Part shown: piece by piece, positions 54,126-63,131 of the stretch | Layout of the letters: the number at the start of each line of letters is the position of its first letter | Position numbering within the stretch: position 1 is the stretch's first letter | Assembly: GCF_001186365.1 (NCBI RefSeq) | Contig: NZ_LDTZ01000017.1 | Coordinates: forward strand, 372,001-436,000 | Source: Gordonia jacobaea | Lineage (GTDB): Bacteria > Actinomycetota > Actinomycetes > Mycobacteriales > Mycobacteriaceae | DNA length: 64,000 nt | Reading direction: 5' to 3' | Made by a program: the position numbers and the translations under genes | The notes under the pieces: model-generated | The model's input: the letters and a program-made list of their open reading frames with translations, nothing else | Told to the model about the DNA's origin: nothing | Databases searched by the model: none

Positions 54126-55799
54126 ATGGGGCTCGATCTGGCACGTGCCGATCTCGTCGTGGTCGGGGCGGGGGTCGCGGGACTCACCGCTGCACTGCAC
54201 GCAGCAGAGCTCGGGCTACGCGTGGTGATCTGCAACAAAGGTGCTGCGTACAGCCCTGAATCGCTTCAAGGTGCCGGATCGCTTGAACATTCAGGGCGGC
54301 CGGTCGAACACAGCACGTCGACGTACTACGCGCAGGGCGGCGTCGCAGTGGTCGCACCCGACGATGTCGACGACAGCGTCGAATTGCACCTGCACGACAC
54401 GCTGGCCGCCGGTGCGGGACTCGGCGATGCCGAGATCTCGCGGGAGATCCTCGCTGACGGATGGTCTGCGGTGTCGCGCCTGCTCGGATGGGGTGCGCAG
54501 TTCGATTGCGATGCCTCGGGGAGATTCACCCGTACGCGCGAGGGCGGGCACAGCGTGCGTCGGATCATCCATTCCGGCGGCGACGCCACGGGCGCGCAGA
54601 TTCAGCTGGCACTGTCGGAGGCCGTCGCCACCGTGATTCGACGCGGCGATGTGCGCGTTCTCGACGACTGCACTGTCACCCGCGTCCTCACCGTGAACGG
54701 GCGCGCCGTCGGCGTCGCGTACCTCGGCGCGGACGGACCGGGAGTGGTGCATGCCCCGACGGTGTTGCTCGCGACGGGCGGCAGCGGACACCTTTTTGCC
54801 GCGACCACCAACCCGGCGGGCGCCACGGCAGACGGCCTCGCGCTCGCACTACGCGCGGGTGCCGACGTTGCCGACCTCGAGTTCGTTCAGTTCCACCCGA
54901 CGATGCTCTACACGCCGGGAGCGCGAGGTCGGCGCACGCTGGTCACAGAGGCCATCCGAGGCGAGGGCGGACGTCTCGTCGACGCCGACGGAAAATCGGT
55001 GACCGAGGGCGTCCATCCGCTCGGCGACCTGGCACCGCGCGACGTCGTCGCCAACGCCGTGACGGCGGCGATGGAACGCACCGGACATCCGTGCGTGTAC
55101 CTCGACATCTCGGCGATCGACGACTTCGTCACACGGTTCCCGACGGTCACCGCCGGACTGCGCACGGCCGGCCTCGACCCAGCGGACGGGCGCATCCCGG
55201 TGGTGCCGGGCGCCCACTATCAGTGCGGTGGCGTCTTCACCGACGCGCACGGGCGCACGACGGTCGCAGGTCTACTCGCGGCAGGCGAGGTAGCCCGCAC
55301 CGGGCTGCACGGCGCCAACCGGCTCGCATCCAATTCGCTGCTCGAAGGGCTGGTGATGGGTGTCCGTGCTGCCGATGTCGCAGCGATGGCCGGCACCGAC
55401 GTCGTCGCCGAGGCGATCGGGTCACTCGGCGACGAGCCCGGTGTCGAGCAGGTGGTGGACCGAGAGGTGCTGCAGGATGCGATGTCGCGTTTCGTCGGGT
55501 TGCGCCGCGACGCGGAGGGACTCGGGCGAGTCGCGGCGATGCTCGACGATGCGAGTCCACGCGTCCTCGCGACGCGGCGCGACGTCGAAGATGCGGCGTT
55601 GACACTTGCCGCGCGGGCCGTCGTGACGGCCGCCCTGGCGCGGACCAGCTCACGCGGGTGCCATGTGCGTACCGACGAGCAGTACCCGGGTACGGATCAT
55701 CACGGGACCGGCGAACAGCGCTCGCGACCCTTCCGATTGGTCGACGGCAACATCTGCGCCGTCGGGGTAGAAGTGCCGGCGCTGACTTCCGTAGACTGA
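54126..55799 (+). CDS. nadB: L-aspartate oxidase with an extra palindromic in-frame segment
   Basis: 557 residues from the ATG at 54126 (ribosome site AAGGAG). VVVGAGVAGLTAALHAAE is the FAD motif, YYAQGGVAVV, RTREGGHSVRRIIHSGGDATG and TGLHGANRLASNSLLEGLV are NadB hallmarks. The enzyme makes iminoaspartate for NAD synthesis. Compared with M. tuberculosis NadB there are about 19 extra residues between the FAD region and YAQGG, and that DNA contains an inverted repeat. nadA and nadC are not adjacent, which is unusual. Confidence 0.88.
   Translation: MGLDLARADLVVVGAGVAGLTAALHAAELGLRVVICNKGAAYSPESLQGAGSLEHSGRPVEHSTSTYYAQGGVAVVAPDDVDDSVELHLHDTLAAGAGLGDAEISREILADGWSAVSRLLGWGAQFDCDASGRFTRTREGGHSVRRIIHSGGDATGAQIQLALSEAVATVIRRGDVRVLDDCTVTRVLTVNGRAVGVAYLGADGPGVVHAPTVLLATGGSGHLFAATTNPAGATADGLALALRAGADVADLEFVQFHPTMLYTPGARGRRTLVTEAIRGEGGRLVDADGKSVTEGVHPLGDLAPRDVVANAVTAAMERTGHPCVYLDISAIDDFVTRFPTVTAGLRTAGLDPADGRIPVVPGAHYQCGGVFTDAHGRTTVAGLLAAGEVARTGLHGANRLASNSLLEGLVMGVRAADVAAMAGTDVVAEAIGSLGDEPGVEQVVDREVLQDAMSRFVGLRRDAEGLGRVAAMLDDASPRVLATRRDVEDAALTLAARAVVTAALARTSSRGCHVRTDEQYPGTDHHGTGEQRSRPFRLVDGNICAVGVEVPALTSVD
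54253..54297. repeat. Inverted repeat inside nadB
   Basis: GCCCTGAAT and ATTCAGGGC are perfect 9-base arms, and the stem continues inward with CTTCAAG/CTTGAA-type complementarity. It lies in the segment that codes for residues without counterpart in a related NadB. This resembles a small palindromic insertion sequence of the type found in some bacterial genes, but only one copy is seen here. Confidence 0.55.
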
Positions 55800-55932
55800 C
55801 GCCGGGGAGAGGGTCGGTCGACGCACCGCACGGCCGTGATGACAGTCGATTCGACTGTGACGTGCCGGGTAATCGCGAGTAGCGTCGTCGCCACACGTAA
55901 GCAGCGCGTATTCGGGCCGATGGGAGGACCGT

Positions 55933-56811
55933 ATGGACGGCCAGGGTTGCTGGTCAACGGTTGTGTGCTCCGCGGAGGAACGTCGTGCGCTCGGTTTGAG
56001 CGGGTCGTCGGAATGGTTGCTGCAGTGTCGGCTGGCGGCCGGACACGCGGGTAACCACGCCACGGATGCGAGTGCTCGACCGCGAAGCGACAGACGTCTC
56101 TGGCTCGAGTGGAACGACTTCGACGACCGCGCGCAATCGCTCATCGAGCGCAACCCGTGCCCGGTCCCGTCGCCCGAGGGAGCGCGCTGCGTCTTCTTCA
56201 ACGGACACGGCGGCCCGCACTTCTATGCCCGATCGAACGGGCATGCCCCGAGCCCTCGTCCCGGCAGTGGTGGTCCCCGGCGCGCGCCCGGTGGCGATGC
56301 CCGGGAGCCCGTCGGTGCACCCGATCAGCCGCAGCGCAGCGGCCCGTCGACCGGCGATCTCCCGATCGCCGCGGGTAACGCCGGGTCGCATCGGCTCGAC
56401 GATCCGCGCGGGTCGTCGCTCCGTGAGGCCCCACCCGCACAGCATCCGGTCTCGTCACATTCGGGGTCAGGCCAGTCGGGGTCAGGCCAGTCGGCTGCGG
56501 CACACGCCTACCGCGGTGGACGCCGGTCGACCAACGCTGAACCACCCTCGACGCCTGTCTACCAAGCCAACAGGCACCAGGCTCTCGACGTCGCTGGTCA
56601 GCGGTCCGTCGAGCAGCCTCAACCGCTGTCACCTCAACCCCCGTCAACCCAACCACCGTCACCTCGACCCCCGACGCCGCAGCGCGTCGATCCGTTGCAG
56701 GGTGGTCACCCGACATCCGGGGCGCAGCCCGATCCGGTGAGTGACGCGCTACACGAGGTTGCCGCGGCGTTGTCGAAGCTCGCCGACGCGCTCCATCACG
56801 CGCGCTCCTGA
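55933..56811 (+). CDS. Protein with duplicated C-x4-GHxGxH modules and a proline/serine-rich tail
   Basis: 292 residues. The N-terminal 100 residues contain two modules with identical spacing: Cys32-x4-Gly-His38-x-Gly-x-His42 (CRLAAGHAGNH) and Cys86-x4-Gly-His92-x-Gly-x-His96 (CVFFNGHGGPH), each with an earlier Cys (12, 76). These look like two small zinc sites. Residues 100-265 are low-complexity Pro/Ser/Gln with short GSGQ and PPSTQPP-type repeats, and a C-terminal helix follows. No membrane segment. It sits just before the csoR operon on the same strand, but 110 bases away. No family name is known to me. Confidence 0.65.
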   Translation: MDGQGCWSTVVCSAEERRALGLSGSSEWLLQCRLAAGHAGNHATDASARPRSDRRLWLEWNDFDDRAQSLIERNPCPVPSPEGARCVFFNGHGGPHFYARSNGHAPSPRPGSGGPRRAPGGDAREPVGAPDQPQRSGPSTGDLPIAAGNAGSHRLDDPRGSSLREAPPAQHPVSSHSGSGQSGSGQSAAAHAYRGGRRSTNAEPPSTPVYQANRHQALDVAGQRSVEQPQPLSPQPPSTQPPSPRPPTPQRVDPLQGGHPTSGAQPDPVSDALHEVAAALSKLADALHHARS

Positions 56812-56851
56812 GATGTCTCTCGTCTTCCGCTCTCAGCTGTTGGCTATCCAG

Positions 56852-56868
56852 ATACCCTAGGGGGGTAC
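56852..56868. promoter_or_regulatory. CsoR-type box 1 before csoR
   Basis: ATACCC-TA-GGGGGGTAC, 16 of 17 bases shared with the box before copB. It is 53 bases before the csoR start. Confidence 0.7.
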
Positions 56869-56887
56869 CGTTTATTGTCATTTCCTG

Positions 56888-56908
56888 GTATACCGGTGAG
56901 GGGTATAC
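56888..56908. promoter_or_regulatory. CsoR-type box 2 before csoR
   Basis: GTATACC and GGTATAC are arms around GGTGAGG, 13 bases before the csoR start codon. The spacing differs from box 1 but the ends match the pattern, so a second copper operator is plausible. Confidence 0.55.
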
Positions 56909-56921
56909 GAGGAGAGTGACC

Positions 56922-57257
56922 ATGACCGTAGACGCGACACCGGACGCCGGGGCCAATACAGACGCCGAGCACAACGCACACGGGTACATCACGCGCAAAG
57001 ACGACTACCTCAAGCGTCTTCGACGCATCGAGGGTCAGGCGCGTGGGCTTCAACGCATGGTCGACGACGAGGAGTACTGCATCGACATCCTCACCCAGTT
57101 GTCGGCAATGACCAAAGCGCTGCAGGCCGTTGGGCTCGGTCTGCTCGAAGACCATATGAACCATTGCGTGGTGCACGCCGCGCAGGAGAGCGACGAGGCC
57201 GGCCGAGCCAAGGTCGACGAGGCAATGGCCGCGATCGCCCGGCTCGTCAAGTCCTGA
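56922..57257 (+). CDS. csoR: CsoR copper-sensing repressor
   Basis: 111 residues from the ATG at 56922 (ribosome site GAGGAGAG). It has the copper ligands Cys53, His78 and Cys82; the spacing 25 and 4 is the same as Cys36/His61/Cys65 of M. tuberculosis CsoR. YLKRLRRIEGQARGLQRMV is the DNA-contact helix. Cu(I) binding releases it from the operators. It is the first gene of csoR-copZ-copA. The N-terminal 20 residues are an extra low-complexity, His-containing tail. Confidence 0.95.
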   Translation: MTVDATPDAGANTDAEHNAHGYITRKDDYLKRLRRIEGQARGLQRMVDDEEYCIDILTQLSAMTKALQAVGLGLLEDHMNHCVVHAAQESDEAGRAKVDEAMAAIARLVKS

Positions 57258-57307
57258 TGCAGCCGACCACTACGACGATCAACCATTACGAAAGGTAACC
57301 GAACACA

Positions 57308-57511
57308 ATGACTACGAGCACCTACACCGTCACCGGCATGACCTGCGGGCACTGCGTCGCATCGGTTCGCGAAGAGATCGGCGAGATCCCCGGCGTGAAC
57401 AATGTCGACGTGACTTTGGAGACGGGCGTCGTCGAGATCTCCAGCGATCGCGAACTCGCTCGCGACGAGGTTTCCGACGCCGTGTCCGAAGCCGGATACG
57501 AGCTGGTCTGA
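57308..57511 (+). CDS. copZ: CopZ copper chaperone
   Basis: 67 residues forming one heavy-metal-associated domain with MTCGHC at 11-16. It carries Cu(I) to the ATPase and to CsoR. It lies 50 bases after csoR and one base before copA (start at 57513). Confidence 0.93.
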   Translation: MTTSTYTVTGMTCGHCVASVREEIGEIPGVNNVDVTLETGVVEISSDRELARDEVSDAVSEAGYELV

Positions 57512-57512
57512 C

Positions 57513-59789
57513 ATGTCGACGACGTACACGACGCACGGTGAGGGGCCGGCCACCGTCGTCGACCTCGACATCACCGGCATGACGTGTGCGTCGTGTGCGA
57601 ATCGCATCGAGCGCAAGCTCAACAAACTCGACGGCGTCCACGCCACGGTGAACTTCGCGACGGAAAGGGCGACGGTCGACGGCACAGCCGACGTCGACAC
57701 CCTCGTCGCCACGGTTAAGGACGCCGGATATACGGCCACACCCGTGCGCCCGAAAACTCTTGGTGAGTCCCCTGATTCGGGGCCGGGTGACGGGATCGAG
57801 CCCGATGGGGTCGATTCGAGTCCTGCTGCCGTCGAGCTGCGGGGGTTGCGTCAACGACTCATCATCTCGGCGCTGTTGTCGATACCGGTCATCGTCCTCG
57901 CGATGGTGCCGGCGTGGCAGTTCACCAACTGGCAGTGGCTGTCGCTGACTCTTGCTGCACCCGTGATCATCTGGGGCGGCTATCCGTTCCATCTCGCCGC
58001 GTGGCGCAATCTGCGGCATGGCACTGCAACCATGGACACGTTGGTGTCGATGGGCACTCTTGCCGCCTTCGGGTGGTCTTTGTACGCCTTGTTCTTCGGT
58101 ATGGCCGGAATGCCGGGCATGACACACGGATTCGAGCTACTCCCCGATCGCGGAGCGGGAGCGTCGTTCATCTACCTGGAGGCCGCAGCGGGCGTCACAA
58201 CGTTCATCCTCGCCGGTCGCTACGCGGAGAAGCGTGCCAAAATCCGTGCGGGGGATGCGCTTCGTGCTCTGATGAACCTCGGCGCGAAGGATGTCGTGAT
58301 CCGACGTTCGGGCGGTGAGGTCAGGGTCCCGATCGCAGAACTCTCCGTAGGAGACGAGTTCGTCGTTCGTCCCGGCGAGAAGATCGCCACCGACGGAGTG
58401 GTCGTCGAGGGTGCCTCAGCTGTCGATATGTCCATGCTCACAGGCGAATCCGTGCCCGTCGAGGTGACCGTCGACGACGACGTCGTCGGCGCGACGATCA
58501 ATACGAGCGGTCGACTCGTGGTTCGTGCGACCCACGTCGGTTCCGACACCGCGCTGGCACAGATGGCCAGGATGGTCGAGGCCGCGCAGGCGGGTAAGGC
58601 CCAGGTCCAGCGACTCGCCGACCGGATCTCCGGCGTCTTTGTTCCCGCAGTCATGCTGATCGCCCTTGGCGCACTGATCTTCTGGTGGGTCGACGGTTCG
58701 GTGCTGACCGCGTTCACCGCAGCCGTCTCGGTTCTGATCATCGCGTGCCCCTGTGCGCTCGGACTGGCGACACCGACTGCGTTGATGGTCGGCACCGGAC
58801 GTGGTGCGCAGCTCGGAATCCTGCTGTCGGGCCCCGAAGTGCTCGAGAAGACTCGACGCATCGACACCGTCGTGCTGGACAAGACCGGCACCGTGACCAC
58901 CGGCGAGATGCGCGTCGACGCCGTACACCCTGCAGCTGGGGTCACCCCGGAAGAGGTCACCACTCTCGCCGCAGCGGTGGAGAAGGGTTCTGAACATCCC
59001 ATCGGTCACGCGATCGTCGTTGCCGCACAGGATCTTCCGGTGCCCGAGGTCGATGAATTCGACGCCGCTCACGGTGTCGGGGTGTCGGGCAGGGTTGGAC
59101 CCAGCAGCGTGGCCGTCAGTGGGCCCGCGCATCTCGACGTCGAACTCGACGAAGGACTTCGCAATGCCATCGGCGATGCGCAGGCCGCGGGAGCGACTCC
59201 CGTCGTCGTGCTGCGCGACGGTACGCCCATCGGTGTCATCGTGGTGTCTGACACGGTGAAACCGGGTGCCGCCGAAGCGATTTCGCGCATGAAGAAGGCG
59301 GGGCTGCGACCGGTTCTGTTGACCGGAGACAACGCAGGAGCCGCCCGGCACGTCGCCGACATCGTCGGGATCGACACCGTGATCTCCGATGTGCGGCCCG
59401 AGGACAAGGTCGCAGAGGTCGTCCGCCTACAGCAGGCCGGCGCGACCGTGGCGATGGTAGGCGACGGCATCAACGACGCGCCGGCCCTCGCGCAGGCCGA
59501 CCTCGGCATCGCGATGGGCACCGGTACCGATGTCGCGATCGCCGCCAGCGACGTGACCGTCGTCGACGGTGACCTGAACAAGGTGCTCGACGCGATCGCG
59601 TTGTCGCGCGCGACATTACGGACGATCAAGCAGAACCTCTTCTGGGCGTTCGGCTACAACGTCGCCGCGATCCCGCTTGCCGCTGCCGCGCTGCTCAATC
59701 CGATGATCGCGGGCGCCGCGATGGCGCTCTCGTCGGTGTTCGTCGTGCTGAACAGCCTTCGCCTGCGGCGGTTTACGCCGCGACGGTGA
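57513..59789 (+). CDS. copA: CopA copper-exporting P-type ATPase
   Basis: 758 residues. An N-terminal metal domain carries MTCASC at 23-28; membrane motif Cys412-Pro-Cys414 (IACPCALG) is that of P1B-1 Cu(I) pumps. Asp456 of DKTGT is phosphorylated; TGES and GDGINDAP are present. It exports Cu(I) from the cytosol. It is the last gene of the csoR operon and ends in a repeat array. Confidence 0.95.
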   Translation: MSTTYTTHGEGPATVVDLDITGMTCASCANRIERKLNKLDGVHATVNFATERATVDGTADVDTLVATVKDAGYTATPVRPKTLGESPDSGPGDGIEPDGVDSSPAAVELRGLRQRLIISALLSIPVIVLAMVPAWQFTNWQWLSLTLAAPVIIWGGYPFHLAAWRNLRHGTATMDTLVSMGTLAAFGWSLYALFFGMAGMPGMTHGFELLPDRGAGASFIYLEAAAGVTTFILAGRYAEKRAKIRAGDALRALMNLGAKDVVIRRSGGEVRVPIAELSVGDEFVVRPGEKIATDGVVVEGASAVDMSMLTGESVPVEVTVDDDVVGATINTSGRLVVRATHVGSDTALAQMARMVEAAQAGKAQVQRLADRISGVFVPAVMLIALGALIFWWVDGSVLTAFTAAVSVLIIACPCALGLATPTALMVGTGRGAQLGILLSGPEVLEKTRRIDTVVLDKTGTVTTGEMRVDAVHPAAGVTPEEVTTLAAAVEKGSEHPIGHAIVVAAQDLPVPEVDEFDAAHGVGVSGRVGPSSVAVSGPAHLDVELDEGLRNAIGDAQAAGATPVVVLRDGTPIGVIVVSDTVKPGAAEAISRMKKAGLRPVLLTGDNAGAARHVADIVGIDTVISDVRPEDKVAEVVRLQQAGATVAMVGDGINDAPALAQADLGIAMGTGTDVAIAASDVTVVDGDLNKVLDAIALSRATLRTIKQNLFWAFGYNVAAIPLAAAALLNPMIAGAAMALSSVFVVLNSLRLRRFTPRR

Positions 59790-59900
59790 TCTCGACAAGC
59801 TCGATCAGCGGGGAGCAGCTCGATCGGCGGGGACCAGCTCGATCGGCGGGGAGCGGCTCGATCAGCGGGAACAGCTCGATCTGCAGTGGGGCGCTCGATC
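59788..59900. repeat. CTCGATCAGCGG-type repeat array between convergent genes
   Basis: Five to six degenerate units of about 19 bases share GCTCGATC(A/G)GCGGG. It begins TCTCGACAAGCTCGATCAGCGG, nearly the same opening as the array at 30519. It fills the gap between forward copA and the reverse flavoprotein and provides the stop codon region of the latter. Confidence 0.85.
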
Positions 59901-61359
59901 AGCGGCGCGCGGCGGCGTGGCGTCCGGCGCGGCGTCCGAAGTACGAGCCCTCGCCCAGCTGTGTTCCGCTGGCGTAGCCCTTGCTGTCCTGTGCGATGTT
60001 CGCTGCGCACGCGCCGGCTGCGTAGAGCCCGGGAATCGCGGTCCCGGAGGCGTCGAGCACCTCGCCGTCGACCGAGGTTGCCATGCCGCCGAGGGTGAAC
60101 CCCGCGTACATCGCCTTTCCCAGACTCATGTCGAAGACGGCCCACGGTCCCTTGTCCTGCGGCGCAAGGTATTCCGGTGCCTTGTGGAAGTCAGGGTCCT
60201 CGCCGCGTGCGGCGTTCTCGTTGTACCGATCGAGGCTCGCCTGGAGCTTCCCGGTCGGAATGCCAAGCGCCTGTTCGGCTTCGGCAATCGTCTCGTAGCC
60301 GTCGACAAACGGCACCAGCGGCATGCGTGGTCGCTTCATGTGTGCTTCGTCGACGATCAGATAGGCCGTCGAATCCGGTTGTTCGAGAACAAAACTCGAC
60401 GTCCGCGAGTGGTAGGAGTCCTCCGCGACGAATCGATCGCCATTCTTGTTCACCGCGATCCCGGTCAGCAGAATCGCCGGCGGGTAGACGGGTGCGGTGC
60501 AGAATGCCTGATCCATGTGCTTGAGTTCGGCGCCCACCGAGACACCCATGCGGAGTCCGAGGCCGTCGTCGTAGGTGTTGCCGAGTACGTACGGCTTCTC
60601 GGTGAGCCACGGCACGTTCTCCGCGACCATGTCGGAGTTCATCACGAACCCGCCCGCGGCGATGACGACTCCCTGTGCCCTGATCACCCCGTCGCCACTG
60701 CCGGGGCTGTGCCACGCGACTCCGGCGACAGCGCCGTCGTCGACGACGAGTTGCCGAGCGCCGGTCTCGTATCGCACCTCCACTCCGAGGTCGGCGAGAC
60801 GTTTGACCAGCAACTCGACGATCATCGCGGCACCACCCGTGTCGCCGGGGACCGGAACCTTGTGCCCACGCGGGGCGGGAACGGCCATGGTGTTGAACGG
60901 CCACACCTTCTCGTTGCCGGTGTACATCAGACCCTGCGTCTCGGGCTGGACGACGGCCTTCTCCGGGTAGTAACTGCGCTCGAACTGAAAGCCGAGAGCT
61001 TCGAGCCAGTCGAAATGCTCGACGCTGTCGACGCAGTACGCATGGATCTTGTCCGGCTCGGGGTCGCTGGAGACCGCGGTGATGTACCGCTCCATCTCCT
61101 CGGCGGAATCGTCGTGTCCGGTGGCTTTCTGGACCGCCGTACCGCCGCCGAGGTAGAAGTGTCCGCCCGCCAGTGCCGTCGTGCCGCCGGCCGCCGCCGC
61201 ACGCTCGAGAACCAGAACGCGTGCTCCATTCGACGCCGCCTCCACCGCGGCGCAACCGCCCGCGATGCCCAGTCCGATCACCACGACGTCGACCTCGTCG
61301 CTGAACTGCGTCACCGCGCCGAGGGGGAGGGTGTCGGGAATCCGTGTGCCGTCAGCCAT
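59899..61359 (-). CDS. KstD-like FAD-dependent dehydrogenase under a KstR box
   Basis: 486 residues from the ATG at 61359. VVVIGLGIAGGCAAVEAASNG is the FAD motif; TTALAGGHFYLGGG, GVVIAAGGFVMNSDM and AAGACAANIAQDSKGYASG are other flavoprotein blocks of the ketosteroid dehydrogenase/fumarate reductase family. A near-perfect KstR box lies 21 bases before the start. A role in steroid degradation, such as ring desaturation, is inferred from this. It is divergent from the molybdopterin oxidoreductase gene. Confidence 0.82.
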   Translation of the reverse strand: MADGTRIPDTLPLGAVTQFSDEVDVVVIGLGIAGGCAAVEAASNGARVLVLERAAAAGGTTALAGGHFYLGGGTAVQKATGHDDSAEEMERYITAVSSDPEPDKIHAYCVDSVEHFDWLEALGFQFERSYYPEKAVVQPETQGLMYTGNEKVWPFNTMAVPAPRGHKVPVPGDTGGAAMIVELLVKRLADLGVEVRYETGARQLVVDDGAVAGVAWHSPGSGDGVIRAQGVVIAAGGFVMNSDMVAENVPWLTEKPYVLGNTYDDGLGLRMGVSVGAELKHMDQAFCTAPVYPPAILLTGIAVNKNGDRFVAEDSYHSRTSSFVLEQPDSTAYLIVDEAHMKRPRMPLVPFVDGYETIAEAEQALGIPTGKLQASLDRYNENAARGEDPDFHKAPEYLAPQDKGPWAVFDMSLGKAMYAGFTLGGMATSVDGEVLDASGTAIPGLYAAGACAANIAQDSKGYASGTQLGEGSYFGRRAGRHAAARR

Positions 61360-61380
61360 GCGGCTTAGCGTAGACCACAA

Positions 61381-61398
61381 ACTAGAACGTGTTCTAGT
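61381..61398. promoter_or_regulatory. Near-perfect KstR box
   Basis: ACTAGAAC and GTTCTAGT are perfect 8-base arms around GT. This is the KstR operator pattern (TnnAACnnGTTnnA) of Mycobacteriales. It lies between divergent start codons at 61359 and 61454. Confidence 0.85.
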
Positions 61399-61453
61399 GA
61401 TTGAGGGTCGCGTACGTTTGCCTTCTCCTCAGGCTTTGGAGGTATCAAGGGGT

Positions 61454-63046
61454 GTGTCCTCTGGACGAACCCTCACCAGACCCGACGTCGACGACAATCG
61501 TCGACCGTCGACTCATGACGGCCCGGCAGCGGTCGCAGGGCTGATCGCCGTCGGCGCAGGCCTCGCCATTGGCGAGTTGTGTGCGGTTCCGATCTCGGAG
61601 AACTCCTCACCGTTCTTCGGCGTCGGGTCGACGGTCGTCGACCACACGCCGCAGGCGGTCCGTGAGTGGGCGATCGGGGTGTTCGGCACCTCGGACAAGA
61701 CGGCGTTGTTCACCGGGATGGCACTGATCATCGTCGTCCTCGCAGCGGCGACGGGCGTGCTGGAGCGGCGTCGACCTCCGCTCGGGAGCGTTGTGATCGG
61801 AGTGTTCGCGGTGCTCGGGGTGGTCGCGGCACTCAACCGAGCGGGTTCGAGCGGCGCCTACGTCATTCCCTCGCTGCTCGCCGGAGTCGTCGGTATCGGG
61901 GTGCTGCGACTGCTCCTGCGACAACTCGACGCCCCGCAATCCAGCAACGGCGACGAGCAACAGGACGACGAGCGACAGTCCGGGGTCCCGCGGCGCTTCG
62001 TCCTGACGGCTGCGGGCATCGCGGTCGCCGCCATCGCGGTGGGCGCCATCGGCCGTAAATTACTTGCCGACGCCGCGCGCACCGTCGCCGATCGCGCGGG
62101 CATCAAGCTCCCCGCGCCCGCCTCACCCGCGCCGCCGATCCCCGCGGGCGTCGACATCGGTGTGCAGGGAGCGACGTCGTACGTCACCGACAACGCGTCG
62201 TTCTACCGCATCGACACCGCCCTGCAAGTGCCTCAACTGACCACCACGGACTGGAAGCTACGGGTGCACGGCCTCGTCGACGAGGAGTTCACCCTCACCT
62301 GGGACGAACTACTCGCCATGCCCATGACCGAACGCGTCGTGACGTTGACGTGCGTGTCGAACGAGGTCGGCGGTGATCTGATCGGCAATGCCCGCTGGCT
62401 CGGCGTGCCGATGAAGGCCATCCTCGACAGGGCCGGAGTGCGCCCTGGCGCCGACATGTTGCTCTCGACGAGCTCAGACGGATGGACCGCGGGCACCCCG
62501 GTGTCTGCGATCACCGACAAGCGTGACGCGCTGCTGGCAGTCGCTATGAACGGCGAGCCGCTTCCCATCGAACACGGATTCCCTGTGCGACAAGTGATTC
62601 CGGGGCTCTACGGGTATGTGTCGGCGACGAAGTGGGTGACCGACTGGGAACTCACTCGGTTCGCCGACGCTCAGGCGTACTGGACGACGCGCGGTTGGTC
62701 GGCGCTTGGTCCGATCAAACTCGCGTCGCGCATCGACCGTCCAGCGGGCGGCTCGGTCAAGCCCGGAGAGGTGATCATCGCCGGGACGGCGTGGGCGCAG
62801 CACACGGGTATCTCCGCTGTGCAGGTCCGCATCGACCGCGGGCCCTGGCAGGACGCGCAATTGGCAACCGAGTACAGCATCGACACCTGGCGCCAGTGGA
62901 AGTTCACCTGGCAGGCGACGAGCGGCCAGCACACCGTCGAATGCCGTGCCATCGACAAGAACGGGAAAGCGCAGACCGAGACCGAGGCCGACCCGGTTCC
63001 CGACGGCGCGACCGGACTCGATTCCCGCGACTACACCGTCGGCTGA
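61454..63046 (+). CDS. Membrane-anchored molybdopterin oxidoreductase (sulfite-oxidase-like)
   Basis: 530 residues from the GTG at 61454, with GGAGG 11 bases before. The N-terminus has about four membrane segments and a fifth near 180-200, then an outward or inward soluble Mo-co domain. MTERVVTLTCVSNEVGGDLIGNARW carries the molybdenum-ligating Cys; VIPGLYGYVSATKWV and a C-terminal immunoglobulin-like dimer domain (VIIAGTAWAQHTGISAVQVRID) follow. It resembles mycobacterial Rv0218. The substrate is unknown; the KstR box lies 56 bases upstream, but control of this side is unproven. Confidence 0.85.
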   Translation: MSSGRTLTRPDVDDNRRPSTHDGPAAVAGLIAVGAGLAIGELCAVPISENSSPFFGVGSTVVDHTPQAVREWAIGVFGTSDKTALFTGMALIIVVLAAATGVLERRRPPLGSVVIGVFAVLGVVAALNRAGSSGAYVIPSLLAGVVGIGVLRLLLRQLDAPQSSNGDEQQDDERQSGVPRRFVLTAAGIAVAAIAVGAIGRKLLADAARTVADRAGIKLPAPASPAPPIPAGVDIGVQGATSYVTDNASFYRIDTALQVPQLTTTDWKLRVHGLVDEEFTLTWDELLAMPMTERVVTLTCVSNEVGGDLIGNARWLGVPMKAILDRAGVRPGADMLLSTSSDGWTAGTPVSAITDKRDALLAVAMNGEPLPIEHGFPVRQVIPGLYGYVSATKWVTDWELTRFADAQAYWTTRGWSALGPIKLASRIDRPAGGSVKPGEVIIAGTAWAQHTGISAVQVRIDRGPWQDAQLATEYSIDTWRQWKFTWQATSGQHTVECRAIDKNGKAQTETEADPVPDGATGLDSRDYTVG

Positions 63047-63131
63047 TGAGAGCACGGAGTGGTGCCGCCGTGGGCGTGAGGCTATTGCCGGGGTTACCCT
63101 TCGACGCAGCACACATCGAGGGGTGGGTCAC

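Noticed and set aside
43812..61359. The two KstD-like flavoproteins as true 3-ketosteroid delta-1-dehydrogenases
   Set aside because: Only the fold is certain. I kept the general family name, since the overall sequences differ from KstD of M. tuberculosis as I recall it; one resembles Rv0785.
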